Positions 8,147 through 16,538 of a stretch of DNA of 64,000 nt are shown here, one piece after another. Location of the stretch: NCBI RefSeq assembly GCF_022807995.1, contig NZ_CP094351.1, forward strand, positions 4,309,001 to 4,373,000, written 5' to 3'. Under the pieces are notes generated by a model, which saw nothing but the letters and a program-made list of their open reading frames with translations, was not told where the DNA came from and searched no databases. Position 1 is the first letter of the stretch. Each line of letters starts with the position of its first letter. The position numbers were made by a program, and so were the translations under genes. Origin of the DNA: Pseudomonas orientalis (GTDB lineage: Bacteria > Pseudomonadota > Gammaproteobacteria > Pseudomonadales > Pseudomonadaceae).

Positions 8147-8505
8147 TGGGCTTCTCCCAACTGCAACTGCTTGCGCAGGCGCGCGATGCGGGTATTAACC
8201 ACGTTCAATTGTTCCTGGCTCTTGGCGGTCAGCACTTTGGCCTCGGCCAGACGTGCATCCAGCTCGGCCTGTTCGGCGCGCATGCGGGCATGTTTGTAGG
8301 ACTGGTCGGCCATGTTGCCTTTGGCCCTGGCAAATTTGTCTTCGGCCAGTTTCAGCTCGGGCGATTCATCGGTATTGGCGCCGACCGCGTTGGCTTGCTC
8401 AACGGCTTGCTGGGTCAGGCGCATCTGTTCAGTCGGCGCAGGATCGGTGGCACATCCCGCCAGAGCGACAACGGCCAGGGCCGCGTAAAGAGGTCGAAGA
8501 GTCAC
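8143..8505 (-). CDS. DUF4398 lipoprotein
   Basis: A 120-residue lipoprotein with lipobox LAGC (Cys18) and a helical body (LAEDKFARAKGNMADQSYKH, AEQAELDARLAEAKVLTAKS) that is likely coiled coil, typical of DUF4398. It starts with GTG at 8505 and overlaps the OmpA-type gene by 4 bp. The downstream partner carries a similar helical segment, suggesting the two interact at the outer membrane (inference). Confidence 0.85.
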   Translation of the reverse strand: MTLRPLYAALAVVALAGCATDPAPTEQMRLTQQAVEQANAVGANTDESPELKLAEDKFARAKGNMADQSYKHARMRAEQAELDARLAEAKVLTAKSQEQLNVVNTRIARLRKQLQLGEAQ

Positions 8506-8514
8506 TGAAAATCC

Positions 8515-9330
8515 CTACTTTGTTGGGGTGCCGACAGATTGTTGCAATTGCGCCTTCCAGCGCTCGATATTGCGCTGCAACGCGGCTTCCGCGGCACCGG
8601 ACGCGGGCAATTCTGTCATCTTTTTTGCCAACTGTCCGCGCAGCCACGGATCATTGCAGGCTGAATTGTGGGATATGGCCAGGTACAGGCCGGGCTGGTC
8701 GATCGGTATGTCGCGCGCGGCCAGGTCATTGTGCATGCCCAGGGTCTGGACCATGGCCATGCCGGAATAGCGGCTGGCGAGCACATAGTCAACCTCCCCC
8801 AGCAACAGCTTCTGGAACGCCGGCGTCAGGCTGGGCAGACGCTGCAGGCTCAGTTGCTCGCCGGCAAAGGTGTCGAACCCTGCACTCAGGCGAGCACGCT
8901 CCGATGCGGCGCCCTTATGGCCGTGCAAGTCGGCAGCGGTGGTATAGACCAGGGGCGAGTCCTTGCGCGTCCACACCAGGTAATCGATCTGCATCAGCGC
9001 CGGGTGTATGTAGTCGAGGTTTTCCAGCTCGCCGAGGTTCAACGGCGCATCGGCGAGGATATCCATGCGCCCGCTGCGCACTTCCTCCAGCGCCAGGGAG
9101 CGCTTGCCGCCGTAAAGCAGATCGATTTTCAGACCCAGGTCCGTGGCCACTTGTTGCAGCACATCGGCGGTGGCGCCGATCAGGTGAGTCGGGTCCTGCG
9201 GGTCGCGCCACAGCAACGGCGGCGCATCCGGGCTGCCGGTAATGACCAGACGCTCGCATTTGCCGGCCGCCAGCGACAAGGTCGGCAGCAGCGTAAGGCC
9301 CAGCAGCGGGATCAGGGAACGCAGTTGCAT
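8515..9330 (-). CDS. Periplasmic solute-binding protein (SBP_bac_3 type)
   Basis: A 271-residue protein with a signal peptide (MQLRSLIPLLGLTLLPTLSL, then AAGKCERL) and the amino-acid-binding-protein fold: ITGSPDAPPLLWRDPQDPTH, GATADVLQQVATDLGLKIDL, ALEEVRSGRMDILADAPLNL, and LLGEVDYVLASRYSGMAMVQ. No permease or ATPase gene is nearby, so it may serve as an orphan sensor-like protein. It lies 9 bp upstream of the DUF4398 gene and is probably in the same operon. The ligand is unknown. Confidence 0.8.
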   Translation of the reverse strand: MQLRSLIPLLGLTLLPTLSLAAGKCERLVITGSPDAPPLLWRDPQDPTHLIGATADVLQQVATDLGLKIDLLYGGKRSLALEEVRSGRMDILADAPLNLGELENLDYIHPALMQIDYLVWTRKDSPLVYTTAADLHGHKGAASERARLSAGFDTFAGEQLSLQRLPSLTPAFQKLLLGEVDYVLASRYSGMAMVQTLGMHNDLAARDIPIDQPGLYLAISHNSACNDPWLRGQLAKKMTELPASGAAEAALQRNIERWKAQLQQSVGTPTK

Positions 9331-9351
9331 GGCGAGGTGCTCCAACACGTC

Positions 9352-9380
9352 AAAAAAAAGCCCGGTCACAAGACCGGGCT
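9352..9380 (-). terminator. Intrinsic terminator of etfBA
   Basis: Stem AGCCCGGT/ACCGGGCT followed on the minus strand by about eight T; it lies 22 bp beyond the etfA stop. Confidence 0.88.
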
Positions 9381-9402
9381 CTTTATAAGTGAAGCGACTG
9401 GA

Positions 9403-10332
9403 TTAGACCAGCTTCTCCAACTCGGGTACGGCTTCGAACAAGTCCGCCACCAGGCCATAATCAGCCACCTGGAAGATCGGTGCTTCTTCGTCCTTGTTGA
9501 TCGCAACGATCACCTTGGAGTCTTTCATACCGGCCAAGTGCTGGATCGCGCCGGAGATACCGACAGCAATGTACAGCTGTGGCGCAACGATCTTGCCGGT
9601 CTGGCCGACCTGCATGTCGTTGGGTACGAAGCCTGCGTCGACGGCCGCGCGGGAAGCGCCGACCGCCGCGCCCAGCTTGTCGGCCAGGGCGTACAGGTGC
9701 TTGAAGTTGTCACCGTTCTGCATGCCACGCCCGCCGGAAACGACGATCTTGGCAGCGGTCAGCTCCGGGCGATCCGACTTGGCCAGCTCTTCGCCGACAA
9801 AGCTGGAAGTACCGGCGTCGTGGGCGGCAGCGACGGCTTCAACGGTAGCCGAACCGCCTTCAGCGGCCACCGGGTCGAAACCGGTGGCGCGTACGGTGAT
9901 GACCATGACCGCAGCGTTGGACTGCACGGTAGCGATGGCGTTACCGGCGTAGATCGGGCGCTTGAAGGTGTCGGCGCTTTCAACCGAGATGATCTCGGAG
10001 ATCTGGTCAACGTCCAGCTGCGCGGCAACGCGTGGCAGGATGTTTTTGCCGTTGGAAGTGGCGGCGGCCAGGATGTGGCTGTAGCTCTTGCCCAACTCTG
10101 CAACCAGCGGCGCAACGTTTTCCGGCAACTGATGCGCGTAGGCGGCATTGTCGGCGTTGAGCACTTTGCTCACGCCGGCGATTTTGGCTGCGGCTTCGGC
10201 TACCGGGCCAGCGGCTTGACCTGCAACCAGCACGTGGATGTCGCCACCGATTTTAGCGGCAGCGGCCACGGTGTTCAGGGTGGCCGGGGCCAGCACCTTG
10301 TTATCGTGTTCGGCGATTACGAGGATAGTCAT
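9403..10332 (-). CDS. etfA: Electron transfer flavoprotein subunit alpha
   Basis: A 309-residue FAD-binding ETF alpha subunit. The N-terminal domain begins MTILVIAEHDNKVLAPATLN. The C-terminal FAD domain has VVSGGRGMQNGDNF, GASRAAVDAGF, QVGQTGKIVAPQLYIAVGIS and SKVIVAINKDEEAPIF, which contact FAD. With EtfB it accepts electrons from acyl-CoA and other dehydrogenases and passes them to ETF:ubiquinone oxidoreductase, encoded divergently 0.5 kb upstream of etfB. It follows etfB with a 2-bp gap. Confidence 0.97.
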   Translation of the reverse strand: MTILVIAEHDNKVLAPATLNTVAAAAKIGGDIHVLVAGQAAGPVAEAAAKIAGVSKVLNADNAAYAHQLPENVAPLVAELGKSYSHILAAATSNGKNILPRVAAQLDVDQISEIISVESADTFKRPIYAGNAIATVQSNAAVMVITVRATGFDPVAAEGGSATVEAVAAAHDAGTSSFVGEELAKSDRPELTAAKIVVSGGRGMQNGDNFKHLYALADKLGAAVGASRAAVDAGFVPNDMQVGQTGKIVAPQLYIAVGISGAIQHLAGMKDSKVIVAINKDEEAPIFQVADYGLVADLFEAVPELEKLV

Positions 10333-10334
10333 GT

Positions 10335-11084
10335 TCAGATCACCTTCGCTTCGTTTTTCAGTTTCTCGACCAGTTCAGCCACCGACTTGACCTTGATGCC
10401 CGCGCTGCGTGCAGCCGGTGCTTCAACCTTGACGGTCTTGTTGGTGGAGGCGGTGGAAACGCCCAAAGCATCCGGAGTCAGCACTTCAAGCGGCTTCTTC
10501 TTGGCTTTCATGATGTTCGGCAGGGACGCGTAGCGCGGCTCGTTCAAACGCAGGTCGGTAGTGACGATGGCCGGCAGTTTCAGGGAAACCGTCTGCGCGC
10601 CGCCGTCGATTTCACGGGTGACCGCAACGCTGTCGCCACTCACTTCGACTTTGGAAGCGAAAGTGCCCTGACCGTAACCGGTCAGTGCAGCCAGCATCTG
10701 GCCAGTCTGGTTGTTGTCGCTGTCGATGGCTTGTTTGCCGAGGATCACCAGTTGCGGCTGTTCCTTGTCGACAACGGCCTTGAGCAACTTGGCCACGGCC
10801 AGGGAGGTCAGCTCTTCAGCGGACTCGACCAGGATAGCGCGGTCGGCGCCCAGTGCCAGGGCGGTACGCAATTGCTCCTGGGCAGTGGTCGGGCCGATGG
10901 AAACCACGACGATCTCGGTCGCCACGCCTTTCTCTTTCAGGCGTACGGCTTCTTCCACGGCGATTTCACAGAATGGGTTCATCGACATCTTGACGTTAGC
11001 AAGGTCGACGCCGGAATTGTCCGCCTTGACGCGAACTTTCACGTTGTAATCGACAACGCGTTTGACAGCTACAAGAACCTTCAT
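10335..11084 (-). CDS. etfB: Electron transfer flavoprotein subunit beta
   Basis: A 249-residue ETF beta subunit: MKVLVAVKRVVDYNVKVRVK, EIAVEEAVRLKEKG, ALALGADRAILV, LVILGKQAIDSDNNQTGQML and LRLNEPRYASLPNIMKAKKK (the recognition-loop region that docks dehydrogenases). It binds AMP structurally and forms the heterodimer with EtfA. It is the first gene of the etfBA operon; the intergenic region upstream holds a PsrA-like palindrome and a second inverted repeat. Confidence 0.97.
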   Translation of the reverse strand: MKVLVAVKRVVDYNVKVRVKADNSGVDLANVKMSMNPFCEIAVEEAVRLKEKGVATEIVVVSIGPTTAQEQLRTALALGADRAILVESAEELTSLAVAKLLKAVVDKEQPQLVILGKQAIDSDNNQTGQMLAALTGYGQGTFASKVEVSGDSVAVTREIDGGAQTVSLKLPAIVTTDLRLNEPRYASLPNIMKAKKKPLEVLTPDALGVSTASTNKTVKVEAPAARSAGIKVKSVAELVEKLKNEAKVI

Positions 11085-11346
11085 GGATTCCTCGTTACTC
11101 TCCGGTGAAAAGAAAGTCGCCTAGGCGAACCTGGCGGTTGATGCTCATCGGCACACAAGGGCACCTCCAAAACGGTCGGCGGATGACCCAGCGATGGAGA
11201 AGTAATGACCGTTCGTCAGGGGTGACCGAGAAGTCATTCTTAATCGCAGCGTGTAAACTGCGCGCCATAATTGCGCGCGCGTCACCTGTCTTGCTTTTGG
11301 ACGTGCTCTTGAAACCAGCAGTCTGCCTACGGTCAGCGCAAAACCG

Positions 11347-11385
11347 ACCGTATATTGACCGGAACGTCTATTCTGGTCAATACGG
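11347..11385. promoter_or_regulatory. Inverted repeat ATTGACCGGAA-N6-TTCTGGTCAAT
   Basis: The 11-bp arms differ at one position and are flanked by further matching CCGTA/TACGG. The size and symmetry suggest an operator for a dimeric regulator. The regulator is not identified. Confidence 0.5.
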
Positions 11386-11440
11386 CAAAATGGTCAGTCA
11401 TAAGCCGCGTTGCTTTGATTTACCTAGCCTGCGGGCAATT

Positions 11441-11459
11441 CAAACAAACGTTTGTATTG
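11441..11459. promoter_or_regulatory. PsrA-like operator
   Basis: Contains the perfect palindrome ACAAACGTTTGT within CAAACAAACGTTTGTATTG. It resembles the published PsrA motif (G/C)AAAC-N2-4-GTTT(G/C); PsrA is a TetR-type regulator of beta-oxidation released by long-chain acyl-CoA. ETF genes have been reported among PsrA targets in P. aeruginosa, as I recall. psrA itself is not in the window. Confidence 0.55.
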
Positions 11460-11589
11460 GACGCTGCCGGTGGTGTAGATATAATGCGCCACCTAGAGAG
11501 AAAGGTGGGTCGTGCCGTTGCAGCATGACGCTACCGAACCTCCAACCATTAGAAAAAAAGCCCGTTGAGCCTTGAGTAGGAGATAGCCT

Positions 11590-13254
11590 GTGGAACGCGA
11601 ATACATGGAATTCGACGTGGTCATCGTCGGCGCCGGCCCGGCGGGCCTGTCCGCCGCCTGCCGACTGAAGCAGAAGGCCGCCGAAGCCGGTAAGGAAATC
11701 AGCGTCTGCGTGGTCGAGAAAGGCTCCGAAGTGGGCGCACACATCCTCTCCGGTGCCGTGTTCGAACCACGCGCCCTGAACGAACTGTTCCCGGACTGGA
11801 AAGCACTGGGCGCCCCGCTCAACACACCGGTCGTGCGCGACGACATCTATGTACTGCGCAGCAGCGACACCTCCAGCAAGGTTCCCGACTTTTTTGTGCC
11901 CAAGACCATGCACAACGAAGGCAACTACATTATTTCCCTGGGCAACCTGTGCCGCTGGCTGGCCCAGCAGGCCGAGAACCTGGGCGTGGAAATCTACCCA
12001 GGCTTTGCCGCTCAGGAAGCGCTGTTCGATGAAAACGGCGTGGTGCGCGGCATCATCACCGGTGATCTGGGCGTCGACCGCGAAGGCAAGCCCAAAGAGG
12101 GCCTGTACACCCCGGGCATGGAGCTGCGCGGCAAGTACACGCTGTTCGCCGAAGGCTGCCGTGGGCATATCGGCAAGCAACTGATCCAGCGCTTCAACCT
12201 GGACAGCGACGCCGATGCCCAGCACTACGGCATCGGCCTCAAGGAAATCTGGGAAATCGATCCGGCCAAACATCAGCCGGGCCTGGTGGTGCACACCGCC
12301 GGTTGGCCGCTGGACATCATGGGTAACGAGAACACCGGTGGCTCGTTCCTGTATCACCTGGAAAACAACCAGGTGGTGGTCGGCCTGATCGTGGACCTGT
12401 CCTACAGCAATACTTTCCTGTCGCCCTTCGACGAGTTCCAGCGTCTCAAGCATCACCCGGTACTGGCCCAATACCTGGAAGGCGGCAAGCGCGTCAGCTA
12501 TGGCGCACGCGCGATCTGCAAAGGCGGCCTGAACTCGCTGCCCAAGATGGTATTCAAGGGTGGCGCGCTGATCGGTTGCGACCTCGGCACCCTGAACTTC
12601 GCCAAGATCAAGGGCAGCCATACCGCGATGAAGTCCGGCATGCTCGCGGCCGACGCGGTAGCCGACCGCCTGTTTGCCGAATCCGAAGGCGGTGATGAAC
12701 TGACCGCGTATGTCGACAGCTTCAAGGCCAGTTGGTTGTACGAAGAACTGTTCGCCAGCCGCAATTTCGGCCCGGCCGTGCACAAATTCGGCGCCATCCT
12801 CGGCGGCGGCTTCAACTGGCTCGACCAGAACATTTTTGGCGGCAGGATTCCTTTTACCCTGCACGACACCAAGCCGGACTACGCCTGCCTCAAGCTGGCC
12901 AAGGACAGCCAGAAGATCGATTACCCCAAACCCGACGGCAAGCTGAGCTTCGACAAGCTGAGCTCGGTGTTCATCTCCGGTACCAACCACGAAGAAGAGC
13001 AGCCGTGCCACCTGAAGCTCAAAGACCCGAGCATCCCGATCGGCACCAACCTGCCGCTCTACGATGAACCGGCGCAGCGTTACTGCCCGGCCGGCGTGTA
13101 TGAAGTGGTGACTAAAGAAGACGGCGAAAAGCGCTTCCAGATCAACGCCCAGAACTGCGTGCACTGCAAGACCTGTGACATCAAGGACCCTTCGCAGAAC
13201 ATTACCTGGGTTACGCCGGAAGGTGCGGGCGGACCGACTTACCCGAATATGTAA
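11590..13254 (+). CDS. Electron transfer flavoprotein-ubiquinone oxidoreductase
   Basis: A 554-residue flavoprotein. The FAD dinucleotide motif is near the start (VVIVGAGPAGLSAACRLKQK). FAD/ubiquinone-domain motifs follow (ILSGAVFEPRAL, GDLGVDREGK, GALIGCDLGTLNFAKIKGSH). The C-terminal 4Fe-4S domain has RYCPAGVYEV and NAQNCVHCKTCDIKDPSQNI. It oxidises reduced ETF and reduces ubiquinone at the inner membrane. It starts with GTG at 11590 behind AGGAG. It is divergent from etfBA, as in PAO1 (PA2953 beside PA2951-2952). Confidence 0.97.
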   Translation: MEREYMEFDVVIVGAGPAGLSAACRLKQKAAEAGKEISVCVVEKGSEVGAHILSGAVFEPRALNELFPDWKALGAPLNTPVVRDDIYVLRSSDTSSKVPDFFVPKTMHNEGNYIISLGNLCRWLAQQAENLGVEIYPGFAAQEALFDENGVVRGIITGDLGVDREGKPKEGLYTPGMELRGKYTLFAEGCRGHIGKQLIQRFNLDSDADAQHYGIGLKEIWEIDPAKHQPGLVVHTAGWPLDIMGNENTGGSFLYHLENNQVVVGLIVDLSYSNTFLSPFDEFQRLKHHPVLAQYLEGGKRVSYGARAICKGGLNSLPKMVFKGGALIGCDLGTLNFAKIKGSHTAMKSGMLAADAVADRLFAESEGGDELTAYVDSFKASWLYEELFASRNFGPAVHKFGAILGGGFNWLDQNIFGGRIPFTLHDTKPDYACLKLAKDSQKIDYPKPDGKLSFDKLSSVFISGTNHEEEQPCHLKLKDPSIPIGTNLPLYDEPAQRYCPAGVYEVVTKEDGEKRFQINAQNCVHCKTCDIKDPSQNITWVTPEGAGGPTYPNM

Positions 13255-13264
13255 AGCCAACTGA

Positions 13265-13288
13265 GGCTCCCAATTGGGAGCCTTTTTT
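13265..13288 (+). terminator. Intrinsic terminator of ETF-QO gene
   Basis: GGCTCCC-AATT-GGGAGCC followed by six T, 10 bp after the stop. Confidence 0.92.
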
Positions 13289-13304
13289 GTGGGCGACACA
13301 GATC

Positions 13305-13400
13305 AAGTGTGGGAGGGGGCTTGCCCCCGATGACGGTGTATCAGTTAGCAATCTGTGGCTGACCCACCGCTATCGGGGGCAAGCCCCCTCCCACATTTTG
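13305..13400. repeat. Inverted REP pair (BIME)
   Basis: Two facing REPs (GTGGGAGGGGGCTTGCCCCCGATG and its complement) enclose about 45 bp whose ends also pair (GACGGTG...CACCG). It lies between the ETF-QO terminator and the AraC-type gene. Confidence 0.93.
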
Positions 13401-13421
13401 ACTCCAGAGTGTCAGCAAGAT

Positions 13422-14315
13422 TTAGGCGGCCCGTTCTTCGCCGGGGTTACGCAGGAAGTAACGCTTGTACTCACGACTGAACTGCGACGTACTCTGATAC
13501 CCCACGCTATGCGCCGCCTGCGCCACGCCCATGCCGTCGACCAGCAACAGCTGCTGGGCCTTGAGTAACCGCAGGCGCTTGAGATACTGCACCGGCGACA
13601 ACAGCGTGCAGCGCTTGAAGTGTTCGTGAAAGGTCGACGCACTCATGTGCGCAAAACCAGCCAGCGTCTCGATATTCAGCGGTTCGGCGTAATGGGCATG
13701 CAGGTGGTTCAGGGACGTGGCAATGCGCGAAAACTGCCCCTGCTGCTCCACCAATGCACGCAACACATCGGCCTGGGGACCACGCAACGCGGTGAACAAT
13801 AATTCACGCACCCGCGCCGGCCCCATGATCCGGCTCTCCAGCGGATCGTGCAGGCACTGCAACAGCCGTTCGACGCACCCGCGCATGGCGTCATCGAGCA
13901 CCACCGAACTCATCGACTCCAGGGTCTGCGCCGCCGGCGGCGGTCCGGCTTGCATGCCCATCGCCATGACCAATTCCCCCAGCACCACTCGATCAATGCC
14001 GACCGTCACGCCGAGCAACGGCGCCCCGGGGGCCATGGCAAACGTCTCGCACTCGAACGGCACCGGCATGGCCTGGATCAGGTAATGCCCGGCGCCATAC
14101 TCCAACGTACGCGGGCCCAGATAGGCGACCTTGCTGCCCTGAGCCACGAACATCAGGCTCGGCTCGTAGATCTGCGGCCCACGCGCCACGTCGCAACTGG
14201 CACGCAACACCTTTACGCCAGGCAAGTGAGTCGGCGAAAAGCCGTCGCGGGAGGCAAGCCCCTCGATCAAGGAAACCAGGGTGGCGTTGGCGTCGAGATG
14301 GCGGGTCAACAGCAT
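13422..14315 (-). CDS. AraC-family regulator, YqhC-like
   Basis: A 297-residue protein with an AraC-type N-terminal cupin/sensor region (about 20-190, EPSLMFVAQGSKVAYLGPRT) and C-terminal double helix-turn-helix (about 195-290, LAGFAHMSASTFHEHFKRCT and VAQAAHSVGYQSTSQFSREY). It resembles YqhC, which in E. coli activates an adjacent aldehyde reductase gene in response to reactive aldehydes. Here an alcohol dehydrogenase gene is divergently adjacent, so the same logic is likely (inference). Confidence 0.88.
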   Translation of the reverse strand: MLLTRHLDANATLVSLIEGLASRDGFSPTHLPGVKVLRASCDVARGPQIYEPSLMFVAQGSKVAYLGPRTLEYGAGHYLIQAMPVPFECETFAMAPGAPLLGVTVGIDRVVLGELVMAMGMQAGPPPAAQTLESMSSVVLDDAMRGCVERLLQCLHDPLESRIMGPARVRELLFTALRGPQADVLRALVEQQGQFSRIATSLNHLHAHYAEPLNIETLAGFAHMSASTFHEHFKRCTLLSPVQYLKRLRLLKAQQLLLVDGMGVAQAAHSVGYQSTSQFSREYKRYFLRNPGEERAA

Positions 14316-14496
14316 GGCAAAAAACTTCGCGAAAAAGGGATAAGAACATCATCGCAGGTCTGGCGCCACATGCATCCAAACAAGGGGCACTGTCGGACGA
14401 ATAGGCATGAGACTCGGAGCAATCGCCATGGCCGCACGCAAGGTCAATGAGGAGAATGGCCCGCCTCACTTTTCAATGCAGTTGCGAGGTTTCCCT

Positions 14497-15549
14497 ATGT
14501 ACACCGCTATCGGTTACGCCGCCCAGTCGGCCACCACTCCCCTCGCCCCCATGTCGTTTGAACGCCGCAGCCCGCGCGCCGATGACGTGGCCATCGAGAT
14601 TCTCTACTGCGGCGTGTGCCACTCCGATATCCACCAGGCGCGCAATGAATGGGGCATCGCGGTATACCCGCTGATGCCCGGCCATGAAATCGTCGGCAAA
14701 GTCACTGCCATCGGCGCCAGTGTTACTGCGCACAAGGTCGGTGACCTGGTCGGCGTGGGCTGCATGGTCGATTCGTGCCGTCACTGCGACGCCTGCCAAT
14801 CGGATCTGGAGCAATACTGCCTCGAAGGCCCGACCATGACCTACGCCACCCCGGACCGCGTTGACGGCAGCAACACCATGGGCGGCTACTCCGACAGCAT
14901 CGTGGTCAGCGAGCACTTCGTGGTGAAGATTCCGGCCAGGCTCGACCTGGCCAGCGCCGCACCGATTCTCTGCGCGGGCATCACCACCTACTCGCCGCTC
15001 AAGCACTACGGCGTGAAGGCCGGCGACAAGGTCGGGATTCTCGGCATGGGCGGCCTGGGCCATATGGGCATCAAGTTCGCCAAGGCCATGGGCGCCGAAG
15101 TGACGCTGTTCACCCGCTCGGCGAGCAAGGCTGAAGAAGGCCGCCGCCAGGGCGCCGACCATGTGATCGTGTCCACCGATGCCGAGCAGATGAAAGCCGC
15201 CGCCGGGCACTTCGACTTCCTGCTCGACACCATCCCGGTGCAGCATGACCTGAACCCCTACCTCGACGTTCTGCGCTTTGACGGCGTGCATATCCTGGTC
15301 GGCCTGATCGAGCCGGTGGACCCGCCCGTCAACGCCGCCAAACTGGTATTGGGCCGTAAAGTGCTGGCCGGCTCGCTGATCGGCGGCATTGCCGAAACCC
15401 AGGAAGTCTTGGATTTCTGCGCCGAACATGGGATCACTTGCGACATCGAGATGCTCGACATCCGCCAGATCAACGAGGCCTACACCCGCATGATCGCCGG
15501 TGATGTGAAGTATCGCTTCGTCATCGACATGGCGACCCTGAAGGCCTGA
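14497..15549 (+). CDS. NAD(P)-dependent zinc alcohol dehydrogenase (YahK/CAD type)
   Basis: A 350-residue medium-chain dehydrogenase. Catalytic zinc ligands lie in YCGVCHSDIH, GHEIVGKV and the later ILCAGITTYSPL. Structural zinc cysteines lie in CMVDSCRHCDACQSDLEQYC. The Rossmann motif is GILGMGGLGHMGIKFAKAMG. Close to NADPH aldehyde reductases that detoxify aldehydes. The ATG at 14497 has GAGGT upstream; the longer frame from 14407 lacks similarity. It is divergent from the YqhC-like regulator. Confidence 0.92.
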   Translation: MYTAIGYAAQSATTPLAPMSFERRSPRADDVAIEILYCGVCHSDIHQARNEWGIAVYPLMPGHEIVGKVTAIGASVTAHKVGDLVGVGCMVDSCRHCDACQSDLEQYCLEGPTMTYATPDRVDGSNTMGGYSDSIVVSEHFVVKIPARLDLASAAPILCAGITTYSPLKHYGVKAGDKVGILGMGGLGHMGIKFAKAMGAEVTLFTRSASKAEEGRRQGADHVIVSTDAEQMKAAAGHFDFLLDTIPVQHDLNPYLDVLRFDGVHILVGLIEPVDPPVNAAKLVLGRKVLAGSLIGGIAETQEVLDFCAEHGITCDIEMLDIRQINEAYTRMIAGDVKYRFVIDMATLKA

Positions 15550-15558
15550 TCAGGCCTT
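15541..15558. other. 18-bp perfect palindrome over two convergent stop codons
   Basis: AAGGCCTGATCAGGCCTT contains the TGA of the alcohol dehydrogenase and, on the other strand, the TGA of the IclR-type gene; the two genes abut with no spacer. It may act as a bidirectional 3' hairpin, although no T-run follows. Confidence 0.7.
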
Positions 15559-16353
15559 CGCGCCCAGTTGCGCCGAGAGCCGGGCCGCGACCTGTTTGAT
15601 CACAGGGATCAGCTCGGCCATTTTCTCCAGCGGCATGTAGGGCACGGTACTGGCGATGCTGATGCCGGCGACGATTCGCCGGCTGGCATCGCGCACCGGT
15701 GCCGCGACGCAACGGATCGACGGTTCGTTGTCTTCCAGGTCAAACGCATAACCGCCCACCACGTATTCATGCATGCGCTGCTCGAACTGCGCCCAGGACT
15801 GCTCGGGGTGCTGCGGCCATTGCAGGTTCCTGCCCCCCGCCGGCAGGCTGACTTGGTACAGGCGCTGCCATTCCTCCACACTGTCATCGAGCATCAACGC
15901 CTTGCCGATGCCGGTGCGCGCCAGCGGCATGCGATGGCCCACTCGCGAGCGCATTTCCGGCCCATTGCGGCCGGGGTTCTTGTGCAGGTAGAGCACCTCG
16001 TCGTATTCGCGAATTGCCAGGTGAATGGTGTCGCCGGTGAGGGCTGACAACTCGTCCAGGTAAGGCACCGCCAGGTTGACCAAGGGCAGCTCTTCGCGCG
16101 CCTGGAACCCCAGCTCGATAAGCTTGGGCCCCAGCAGGTAACCGACCTGCGGCACCACGCGCAGGTAACGCTCCTCCACCAGGCAACTGGCCAGGCGGTG
16201 AGTGGTGCTGCGGGTGGTGCCGATACGCCGGGCGATCTCTTTCAGATCCCGCGCGCCGGCCGCCACCGCCTGCACCACGCCCAGGCCACGCAGCAGGGTC
16301 TGGGTGCCGGTGGGGGCTGCGTCTTTGACGGGGGAGTGAGCGTTTTCCTGCAT
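15550..16353 (-). CDS. IclR-family transcriptional regulator
   Basis: A 267-residue protein. The N-terminal winged helix (about 15-80) shows TQTLLRGLGVVQAVAAGARD, EIARRIGTTRSTTHRLASCL and LRVVPQVGYLLG. The C-terminal effector domain shows ALTGDTIHLAIREYDEVLYL, GHRMPLARTGIGKALM, YAFDLEDNEPSIRCVAAPVR and IASTVPYMPLEKMAEL. Start taken at 16353 (MQENAHS). It lies downstream of araFGH on the same strand, separated by a REP pair. It is the obvious candidate to control the arabinose genes (inference). Confidence 0.9.
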   Translation of the reverse strand: MQENAHSPVKDAAPTGTQTLLRGLGVVQAVAAGARDLKEIARRIGTTRSTTHRLASCLVEERYLRVVPQVGYLLGPKLIELGFQAREELPLVNLAVPYLDELSALTGDTIHLAIREYDEVLYLHKNPGRNGPEMRSRVGHRMPLARTGIGKALMLDDSVEEWQRLYQVSLPAGGRNLQWPQHPEQSWAQFEQRMHEYVVGGYAFDLEDNEPSIRCVAAPVRDASRRIVAGISIASTVPYMPLEKMAELIPVIKQVAARLSAQLGAKA

Positions 16354-16421
16354 GTCGGGCCTATTGGGAAGTACGAAAACGGCGCCATTATGGCAAAAGC
16401 TGCCCTCCTGAACACGGGCAT

Positions 16422-16520
16422 CCAATGTGGGAGGGGGCTTGCCCCCGATTGCTGTGGGTCAGTTGATGCATCTGTAGCTGATCCACCGCTATCGGGGGCA
16501 AGCCCCCTCCCACATTTTGA
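16422..16520. repeat. Inverted REP pair (BIME)
   Basis: Facing REPs with pairing inner flanks (TGGGTCAGTTGATGCATC... and GCTGATCCACC). It sits between araH and the IclR-type gene. Confidence 0.93.
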
Positions 16521-16538
16521 TCCTCATATGGCTCGGGA

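Larger units (their letters stand above)
11085..11589. other. Divergent promoter region between etfB and ETF-QO
   Basis: About 500 bp without a gene. It carries an imperfect long inverted repeat (11347-11385) and a perfect 12-bp palindrome within CAAACAAACGTTTGTATTG (11441-11459). Several further TGACC/GGTCA half-like words occur (11207, 11223, 11391). This is the natural control region for both ETF transcripts. Confidence 0.7.

Noticed and set aside
8668..10533. 621-residue plus-strand open frame over etfA and the binding-protein gene
   Set aside because: It spans two real minus-strand genes and has no recognisable domain; etfA is unambiguous.
11440..13299. 619-residue minus-strand open frame over the ETF-QO gene
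   Set aside because: Antisense shadow of a clear flavoprotein gene.
13305..13400. CRISPR-like repeats
   Set aside because: The paired repeats are inverted REPs in isolated doublets with no direct-repeat array and no cas genes.
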